From contig NC_134034.1 in the NCBI RefSeq assembly GCF_964204645.1, positions 3,566,072 to 3,630,071 of the forward strand: 64,000 nucleotides of DNA, written 5' to 3'. This DNA comes from Tubulanus polymorphus. Taxonomy: Eukaryota; Nemertea; Palaeonemertea; Tubulaniformes; Tubulanidae. The translations under genes and the position numbers were made by a program. The notes beneath the pieces were generated by a model. It was not told the DNA's origin. It saw nothing but the letters and a program-made list of their open reading frames with translations, and searched no databases. Numbering within the stretch: the stretch's first letter is position 1; the number at the start of each line of letters is the position of its first letter. Below are positions 55,711-64,000 of the stretch, piece by piece.

Positions 55711-56579
55711 GTTATTATCAGGATGCAATCGTCAAGTCGCGGAATGGTTCAGAAGCGCGCGCCTACGCATTTGTTAGAACACTTAAAATCGATATTTCCA
55801 TAGAAAGATTGGTATTCAGGATATATAGCTCGGAACACAGCGCAATATTTCACATTTCGATGAAGTGTTTTCAGCTTTTCAGGCTTCTGATAGAAAATCC
55901 TTTCAGAAACTCTTACTGGTTAGATCCCATTATCTATCACGTACATCATCATTCGACCGAAATGAGGGAGGTTACCGTTACATGCGTTTCAGCCCAACAG
56001 CCCCCTGCCGAGGGGGATTCGGGTTTCAGCGAACGAACCCCCTAAAACTTTCAAAAGTGCCCTTCGCAAAGTCAGTGTCAAAGAAATATGGGTCGAGATT
56101 TTTCGAAATTTGGATACAATGTTCCATGTTTTTTTGGGCAGTAATTGACCAGTGACGTATTATCATCGCTCAGTCGATCAATGACATGTTTTAATGAGAC
56201 GCTGTTTAAATTAAGTTTAGGTTATCGAAAAAATTTAAGATATGTCCTTTTTCAGATATGTTCTTTTTCAATAGAAAAGTGCTCCTTTTCGCGTAGTCTA
56301 ATAAGTGCCCTTTGCGTTGAAATTGAACTGCTCCTCAAAAAAGCTCGGCACAAAGGCATGAAGAATCGAACTTGAATTCTTCGAGTAGGCCTACCTACGT
56401 AAATTCATACGTTTATTGAAAATGTGGTTTTACAATGACCAATTCTTTAAGTATGTAATATGGCTGCCCAGGAAGTGTCTTCTTGTTCTTCGGACCTCAT
56501 ATAAGTAAGTTTTTTTTTTCCATATTAATAAAGAAAGAAACTCGACTTAAACTGAGCATAGGTAGCGCTTGTGCGGAGA

Positions 56580-56785
56580 CCTGTATTTTTTAACACCCTC
56601 AACCCACTAAGCGCCACGCAGGGCATCGTAAGCAGGTTCGATGTTTCTTTTTCCCAACGGGGAAGAGACAATAGAAGAACCTTCGCCCAGGAAACTCTGT
56701 CGCCACCAGGGTTTGAACCCATAAATCCTGGATTGACGAGACCAGTGACCGGCGGCTTAAAACACTCGGCCACTGCGCCTCAAGC
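56580..56785 (-). mobile_element. tRNA-derived SINE (Ser/Leu-type head)
   Basis: Minus strand: GGCGCAGTGGCCGAGTGTTT (A-box) and ATGGGTTCAAACCCTGGTGG (B-box) with a long variable region between them, as in class II tRNAs. The 3' tail GAAACATCGAACCTGCTTAC, then GCGTGGCGCTTAGTGGGTTG, matches the 58-bp satellite unit at 15886-16866. Confidence 0.82.
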
Positions 56786-57221
56786 GCTCGTGTGGAGACC
56801 TGTATGGTGGCTGATTCGGGCCATACCAAAAAAAAATTCGAGTACAGGTATGATTTTTTATTTGCCCATTTTTGTGCGAGAATACAAAGAGTTTGGTTTT
56901 GATCTAGATTGGTCCACCAGCAATATTTCAGTGACACCCTACTGTTTTGACTGGTAAAATCATTAACCTGGGATGCATAAGAGCTTACCGTATTTTCATA
57001 TATACATTTTGTCTCAAGAGGGTCAGAAAGCTTCGAATCTCAAAAATTAAGACTATTCAAGAATTTTCGAGCAATTTCAAGAATTCGGAAATATGCTCGT
57101 TGCCTTCGGCTCCCGGCGGATGCGGTGCAAAGTATGGCATATAGTGACACTTGTTTTAATCCCCACCCCCCCCCCCCACCCCTTAAAACGAAATATGGTT
57201 TCGTCGCGGGTGATGATATCC

Positions 57222-57331
57222 AAGGGCCGGAATTATAGACTGGTATCAACTTTAACTCGGTGGCTAACTCAATTCATTTTCAGTCAAGTTAACCCCGGGT
57301 TAAAGTTAATACCAGTCTATAAAACGGCCCA
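57222..57331. mobile_element. Foldback MITE, GACTGGTATCAACTTTAAC family
   Basis: GGGCCGGAATTATAGACTGG with TATCAACTTTAACTCGG at the left; CCGGGTTAAAGTTAATACCA with GTCTATAAAACGGCCC at the right. A partial copy lies near 25260-25290. Confidence 0.72.
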
Positions 57332-57742
57332 AATATTTTCAATGAAAATCTACTGAATTTGAAGGGAATATGAAAGAATATGATTTTGTACGTGTACATC
57401 CCAACCATGACCATGGTATATATGGAGGAAAAGAGAGTATTTGCCATCATTGCAGACAGAAACTTTCTATATTTGGATTATAATTGGACATCGATATAAC
57501 GACGCATGGAAACATGAAACCGAAAGTAGCTGCACAAATCGATGGTTATTCCTGGGAAGTTTGTCGTTTGAGTCAGAGTAAACGCTAATGAGAGAACCGT
57601 AAAAAATCTTTCCACGACGAATTCTAAAATTCGTTTCATGAGCAAGAAATGTAAAATTCTGCATCAGTTGTGGATTAGACCTGAAGATCTGCGGACAACC
57701 GAGCAAAATATCGTGAATTAATTTCATTGCATTATCGTGTTG

Positions 57743-60700
57743 ATGTTGGGTATGGAGCAGCGACTGAGAGCGCTGTTTATAGCATCGCTGATCGTCTGTC
57801 AAGTTCGGATCGCACGCGCTGATCGCGCAGACTCTATCGAGGAATCGTCTGTGACGGTGAGTTCGTCTTGTAACAACACGTGGTACGCCCTAGAATCTAC
57901 GTCCGGTTACATCGTTTCACCGAATTATCCGTCGTTAACGCGCGGTGTTGAATGTCGTTGGTTCATCAGCAGTTCTTTACCGGGTACTTTTCACGTCCAA
58001 GTTTACTACGACATCGAGACGTCAGTATTCTGCAACGATAACTACTTCTACGAAACCGATAACAGATTCTGCGGCGATGGAAAACACGAATTCCGCCGCA
58101 ACGATTCGATCTCGTTGATGTTGCGGGTTGAAGTCGACGCTGCGCGAGGTAGTCGGGTTTATATCATGTATCGTCATGAAAGAAGCCGATTGAAAATTAG
58201 ACACAACTGCAGAAAATATGGACTCAGATTGAATCATATGCAAACATCGAAGGGACATAAATTCAATTTGATATTTGGATCTTGCCAATTGTTCCTGGAA
58301 TGGATCGGGATGCCTGATGGTTTAGCGATGAATTTAACGTTTGTCGATTTTGCCTACTCGTCTAATTCTCATCAGGTCCCTTTTCGGATTCATGAAGGAT
58401 GGAACAGCAGCAGTGAACCATTAGCTCTCATACGACAACAAACCGGCCATCCACCTTCATCATTTTATACTAAAACAAACAAAGCCACTCTAGTATCGCA
58501 GAAAATTTCTATCAAGTCACAGCTTTTAGTTCAGATATACAAGATATCAGATTGGAACGTCTCTAATCCTTTGATTCAGATTTCTCATAACGAGTCGGGA
58601 GTGCTCATTCCCGATGACAACAGTTTACACGTAATAACTCGATCAAAACACTTATACTGCTGGTCTATCACGGTGCAGGCGTTACAGTACGTCGTCTTCA
58701 ACTGGACACATGATTTCGTCACATCCGGTGACGTCATTGGTGTATATAAACTAGAAGGGTTACGTGTTGTAGGAACTGATATTTTACTCGGTTACAACTA
58801 CCTGCAATCACTGAGTGTCAAATCTGACGGCTTTCTTATTGTATTGTGCGTATTAAAGAGAATGTTTCATGAATTCTTGAGTGTAAAAATATATTACCAA
58901 ATGAAAACAATTTCAATGGCTGATATGAAGGTTAACAATCGTCAGGTGAGTAACAGCGAAGCTAGTTTCAACTATTCAAAAAGTATGTCAATTACATAAC
59001 ACGAAGTTAATGGCTTATTTACGTTTAGGTATCCGAGAGTCGATTAAGATACATGACGCCGAACACATTGTTCCCAAGACGAAGGGACCCGAAGACCACG
59101 ATGAATTATCGCATCACTAAATACGAGTTTCGATGGAAAGTTGACATTTATGAAGAGAACTTAGAGCTAAAAGTTTTATCAGAGAACTGCGATCGAGCCG
59201 GATTTTACATATTTGACGGCGGTAATTTCACGGCTAGACGCTACGGTCCGTATTGTCCTCGTTTACGGACATACGACCGTAACGTCGTCAGCCTTGTTTC
59301 ATCAGGTGGACCGGTTACTGTGGCAGCATACGCTTACAACTGGGATGATCAGTTAGCAGTCGATACGAAGTCATTTCTCAGATTTCGTCCAACTGACTGC
59401 GACGGTTATGTCTTAAAGGAGGGGGAACTTCAGATATCCCTGACGTCACAGTGTCTCGTGATTACCCCTGAAAACCGACGCCTTCCGTTGAAAAGCATTT
59501 ATATATTATCGGAACACGAGTATCAAATTGACCGGTGTTTTCCGAATCATTTATCATTCGGGTCATGTAGCAGGTATTTGAGAGCGAGTAGTCAGTTTCT
59601 CGATAACGGTCTCATCGTATTAAACACGGTGAAAATACGATTCGCGGATCCATTCTGGAGAATTCCATTAATTGTTAAACTACGACGTAAATGTCAACTA
59701 TCAAAGAAACCCGAGACAGAATTACTTGAATTATCCATATTGAAAGATGAATGCGGGATTGTGCAATCGCTAAATTACCCAGGATCTTCTGAATATCAAT
59801 TTCAACCGTTATATTTCAAGTTTTTCCAAGCGTCAAAACGTGAGAAATTTCCATATTTCAGATTTGTTATCAAACACATTGAAAGGACACCGTGCTTTAA
59901 ATCATCTTCCAAAGACAAAGATCCAATTTTTTACAAACAAAGGATTGAGTCGAACGCCAAAATTCAACACGAAAATCAAATATGCGACGAAAATGCGATA
60001 CCGGGAATCGTATTTTATAGTCTTATCGATTACAACCTCTGGTTCGAGGTGAAAAGCTTTGTCCCCAGTTTTCGAGTACAATACATGTTAGAAAAGTCGT
60101 TACCGGTGAAACTGATTGAAAATATCTGTAAATCGGGATTTCTAGATTCGGGGATTTCCTGCGTAAAATACATCCGAGATGAACGCCTGAATTGGGAGAA
60201 TGCTGAACTGTACTGCAGACAAAAGTATGCGGGCCATCTACTCAGTATCAACTCGGAGCAGGAAATGATTGCTATTAAAACCTTATTCGCTACAAAACTT
60301 CTTAAAACTGCATATTCACAGAAAGCGCTTATAATGATGATCGGATTAAAACTGCAGGTAAATGTTATGATATTTTTGTTCAAAACTATACCTTGGATAT
60401 CCTTGATTGTGGAACAATTGACTTTTTATCTTAACATTTCAATTTTACGTTTTAGTTTAGCAGATACACGTGGACTGATGGCAAACCATTGAGCTACACG
60501 GAGTGGTATAAGCCTAGAAATAACGACACGATACCAGACGTTATTCAAGGATTGATATCTCCTCTAAGAAAACAACCGGTAAATGATGTAGATATGCCGT
60601 GTACGGCGATGATACTGAATAATCCACGAGGATCGGCGAACTGGGTTCGATTTCCCTGCAAAATTGAAGAGGTTCACACGAGTTTCATTTGTGAATCGGA

Positions 60701-63700
60701 AAAAGTCGACATCGAAAATACAGAAAAATGGACGAATAGAAACAAAACAGTTTTAACATCAAATTCAACAAAAAATGACACATTTGTTTTACGAGAAAAT
60801 GCGTTTAGATCCGCTGGTTTCGACGGATCGAACTGTACGATTGGTTGGCTAAGCATAAATAGAAGATGTTATCAAATACTGACAGACTGGAGTAAACATC
60901 GAGGTTTAGATATAAAAACTGCGACAGAGATGTGTCATGAAATCCGGGGGGAAATAGGCACTGTGATAACCAGTTACTCAGAAACTATGAATTTAATAAG
61001 AACATTTCACTATCAGAATCAATATAGTTCTATACTAACGATTTCTTCTAATGACACACTTCTAGTTATAAAGCCAATCATCACTAGAGATGAAATTACT
61101 TATATTCGATCAGTTAAATGGATAGTAAAACAGTTCGATATCGCGACAGATATGGCGCATTCTGTTGTGTGTTCATACAATGTTACTGGCGAACAGTTAG
61201 CTTCTATTAGCGGTTGTAAATCGTGGCAGTTTAAATGTAGCGACCAAAGATGTATCAGCGATCATCGCGTATGTGATACCAGACACGACTGTCTGCACGG
61301 CGAAGATGAACTCAATTGTACGAATATAAGTTTATACAGCCAGTTTAAATGCTATGATGGTCAGCAGGTCATATCAATTAGTGGTTTCTGTGATTTCATA
61401 CAGGACTGTGTGGATGGTTCTGATGAAAACTCATGTTTTCATCCCCCGTGTTCGTCCGAACAATTTCGCTGCAAAAGTGGTCAATGTGTCGGTAGGTCTA
61501 ACCGATGTGACGGAGTTGGCGATTGTTATGACGCTTCGGATGAAACGGAATGCACTGCCCAACTGTGTCAAGGGTTTCTATGTAACAGTGGAGACTGTAT
61601 CAGTTCTCAATTGTATCAGGATGGAGTCGTGGATTGCAGTGGAAGCCTTGAGGAAGACGAATTAGTAACATCAACTAATGTTACAGTGAATCCCACAGTT
61701 CAGTGCAATAATGTGAACCAATGTACAACTAACTTCACAAATCTTTGTACAGAATCCGATGAACAAAGATGTTCTTTCGATTCTCCTCATTGTTACTCTA
61801 GACGCCACAGATGTATTTTAGAAAGAATGACAAACGGTTACCCAGTTTGTAGATATCTTGAGCACGTATTGAGATGTGAAGAATTTGAATGTCCAGCTGG
61901 TACTGTAAAATGCCCAGCATCGTACTGTATACCAATCAGACAGGTGTGCGATGGTCAATCAGATTGTCCTAATTCGTACGACGAACAAAACTGCGGGACA
62001 TTTTCATGTCCAGGAATGTTTAAATGTGGCCTCGAAAATCGATGTATTCCGCAATCCGAAGTTTGTGACGGTGTGGTCAATTGTAAACATACATCTGATG
62101 ACGAGGCTTTCTGCAACGTCACGTGTCCCAGGGGCTGTAAATGTCAAGGGCATTTGGTTGATTGTGATGATACTAGTTTAACAACTATAACTAATCTTTT
62201 TACGGCATCAACTCGAGTTTTAATTTTGTCAAATACTGGAATTCTTCTAAGCGTGTCAAAGTTTTATTCGTTCGTTTATCTTCGTATGCTCAACATCTCA
62301 TCAAATGGATTGTCGTACGTAATGCCAAACTCGTTCTCAAACCTGCATAATCTGCATACGTTAGACCTGACATATAACAACATAACATCACTATCCACAA
62401 ATACATTCGCTGGTTTGTATAGTTTGAAATATCTGTTCATAACCGAAAATCCGCTACGTAATTTAGCGGACGATACCTTCCAAGATCTGAAGTCCCTTAA
62501 CGATCTCAATCTTCGCGGAATGTCCTTATTAGTGCTCGGTAGAAATATATTTAGAGGTTTATCTGCATTACAGTCGTTGAATATCAGCGATAACAAAATC
62601 CACCATATTTCACGATATGCTTTTGCGGGATTACCCGAACTTAGAATACTCGATATGACCAACAACTCTAAATTCCTTTCTGCAGAAAGAAGCGTCTTCG
62701 ACAATCTGACATCATTGGTCTCCTTGACGTCTGATGCTTACAAATTCTGCTGCTTAGCGCCAAATGTTGACCAGTGCCTTCCCGAAGCCGATCAATTTTC
62801 TTCCTGCTCTGACCTGATGGGTAACACGGTTCTCAAAGCGATCATCTGGGTCATCGCTTCATTCAGTTTCTTTGCCAACAATATCGTTATTTTATTTCGT
62901 TTTCGATCAATTCTACTTACCTCAGTAAAGCGTAACATATCTTCCGACATCCTTATCATTAATATCGCGGCTTGTGATTTTCTGATGTCGATTTATCTAT
63001 GTTTGATCGCGGGAGCAGATTACGTTTATAAAGGAATTTATTTCCTACATTCTGAGACATGGACGGACAGCTTATTGTGTAGTTTTGCTGGTGTTATGGT
63101 GACTATTTCCTGTGAAGGCTCATTGACGTTTCTATTTATTCTAACGCGTCATAGATTCTCAAATATCGTTAATCCATTTTCTCGAAGCCCGATTACATCC
63201 CCGAGATACGTGTGCATTATTTGTGTTGTATGTTGGTTATCTATAGGTACAGCTTCTACAATACCGCTGTCCCAATCGACTTACTTCGGGAATAATTTCT
63301 ATGGCACTACTGGAGTTTGTTTACCTATGAATTTGATTTCAATCGATGTCAATGCCTGGCAATATTCATTCGCTATTTTTGCTGTATTCAACTCGGTCAT
63401 ACTTGCTACGATAATGGGGACTTACGCGCAAATGTACAGACTCGTATCCGGAAGCAGGTCTGGTTCGGGTAGAGCTGATCCCACCGAACTGATTTTGGCA
63501 CGCAGGAGTCTGGTTATAAATCTGTGTAATCTTTTTTGCTGGCTGCCGTTAATTACCGTTCAGTTTTGTGCTTTATTTCAGGTAGAAATACCGAATCAGG
63601 TGGCGGCTTGGCTGGCGGTTCTTTTCTTGCCGATCAACTCGTCCCTCAATCCCCTTCTTTACACTATTCTCACTATTGATATGAAATCCATACAGGCAAA

Positions 63701-63722
63701 AACTAAACACCTACGACATTGA
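57743..63722 (+). CDS. Mosaic CUB / C-type-lectin / LDLa / LRR seven-helix receptor (type C LGR, GRL101-like)
   Basis: Exons 57743-58945, 59029-60357, 60456-63722; all introns phase 0 with GT-AG borders; about 1932 aa. Residues, roughly: signal peptide 1-27 (LRALFIASLIVCQV); CUB 43-145 with four Cys and GYIVSPNYP; diverged CUB-like regions to about 760 (CGIVQSLNYPG near 641); C-type lectin domain 768-925 (NWENAELYC, GHLLSINSEQE, WTDGKPLSYTEW), interrupted by intron 2; a second, diverged lectin-like domain about 972-1083; six LDLa modules from about 1098 to 1400, one degenerate, two with the calcium motif DGSDE/DASDE; a Cys-rich gap; LRR N-cap CPRGCKCQG at about 1402; about seven 24-residue LRRs; hinge KFCCLAP; seven helices 1638-1920 with NPLLY in helix 7. 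The helix 3 end is TRHRF in place of D/ERY. Relatives: Lymnaea GRL101 and relaxin receptors, which lack CUB and lectin parts. Ligand unknown. Confidence 0.9.
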
Positions 63723-63771
63723 ATAGACTTACTTGAACTAAAACACGACCATAATGAGTGCCAATCCTTAA

Positions 63772-63777
63772 AATAAA
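63772..63777 (+). promoter_or_regulatory. Polyadenylation signal AATAAA for the mosaic LGR
   Basis: AATAAA 49 nt after the stop codon at 63722. Confidence 0.5.
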
Positions 63778-63852
63778 CTACGGAATTCTGATACCGACGA
63801 CTCGTGAGGAACGCAAAACCCATTAACCCAAAAGTAATTAACAGGCTACGCG

Positions 63853-63972
63853 ACTCAAATGAAACATGATGACAGTTTGATCTGCAAACGCGATAGTTAT
63901 CAGAAAAAGGGAACGTGCAACGAACCGACTGAAATCTCCGACATTTTATCAGTAAAAGTATAGTCAGAATAG
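63853..63972 (-). pseudogene. Frameshifted fragment copy of the GPCR at 54472-55710
   Basis: About 120 bp nearly identical to 55411-55531, the helix 1-helix 2 region of the intronless GPCR, in the same orientation. An extra base in a run of T (CCCTTTTTC against CCCCTATC) shifts the frame, so helix 2 is lost. Similarity stops about 30 bp before the window edge and just left of 63853, so only a short piece is copied here, unless more lies beyond the edge. Confidence 0.75.
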
Positions 63973-64000
63973 AACGATAATCACACTCAAACGTGGTGAA

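Overview
The window is nuclear DNA of a multicellular animal: genes are broken into many short exons with GT-AG introns, intergenic and intronic DNA is packed with foldback elements, minisatellites, SINE and LINE tails, and the proteins are typically bilaterian. The gene set (a bursicon-type cystine-knot hormone, a GRL101/relaxin-receptor-like LGR with LDLa repeats, a SWEET1 sugar transporter, a peptide-type class A GPCR) and the tRNA-SINE types point to a lophotrochozoan, most likely a marine mollusc. That placement is inference; no species can be named. Layout: 1-5000 is mostly repeats (minisatellite, two LINE 3' tails, foldback elements, a 297-bp GGGAGA tract). 5102-5731 (+) is a bursicon-alpha-like secreted cystine-knot protein. 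5830-12700 is intergenic and repeat-rich. 12700-20130 (-) is C1GALT1 (core 1 beta-1,3-galactosyltransferase), rebuilt as four coding exons (405 aa). 20150-25540 holds SINE and foldback elements and no gene I can support. 25563-38402 (-) is the complete ELP2 gene (Elongator subunit), rebuilt as 17 exons whose phases all agree (849 aa). 38440-44560 holds LINE fragments and repeats. 44561-49412 (+) is a complete SWEET1 (SLC50A1) gene, six exons, 220 aa. 49413-54470 holds MITEs and a long TA tract. 54472-55710 (-) is an intronless class A GPCR. 57743-63722 (+) is the outstanding gene: a three-exon, about 1932-aa mosaic receptor with signal peptide, CUB domain(s), C-type lectin domain(s), an LDLa array, leucine-rich repeats and a seven-helix GPCR module. 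The last 150 bases carry a frameshifted fragment copy of the 54-55 kb GPCR. The genes look unrelated in pathway (hormone, Golgi glycosylation, tRNA-modification complex, sugar transport, receptors), as is usual for an animal chromosome; only the two receptor loci and the GPCR fragment suggest local clustering. The most interesting non-coding themes are two separate cases of a tRNA-SINE tail expanded into a satellite, an about 80-bp minisatellite at many loci inside larger inverted-repeat elements, a foldback MITE whose end motif is also the core of a minisatellite, piggyBac-like TTAA MITEs lying beside splice donors, a triple nest of MITEs in a SWEET1 intron, and Penelope/hammerhead-like motifs.
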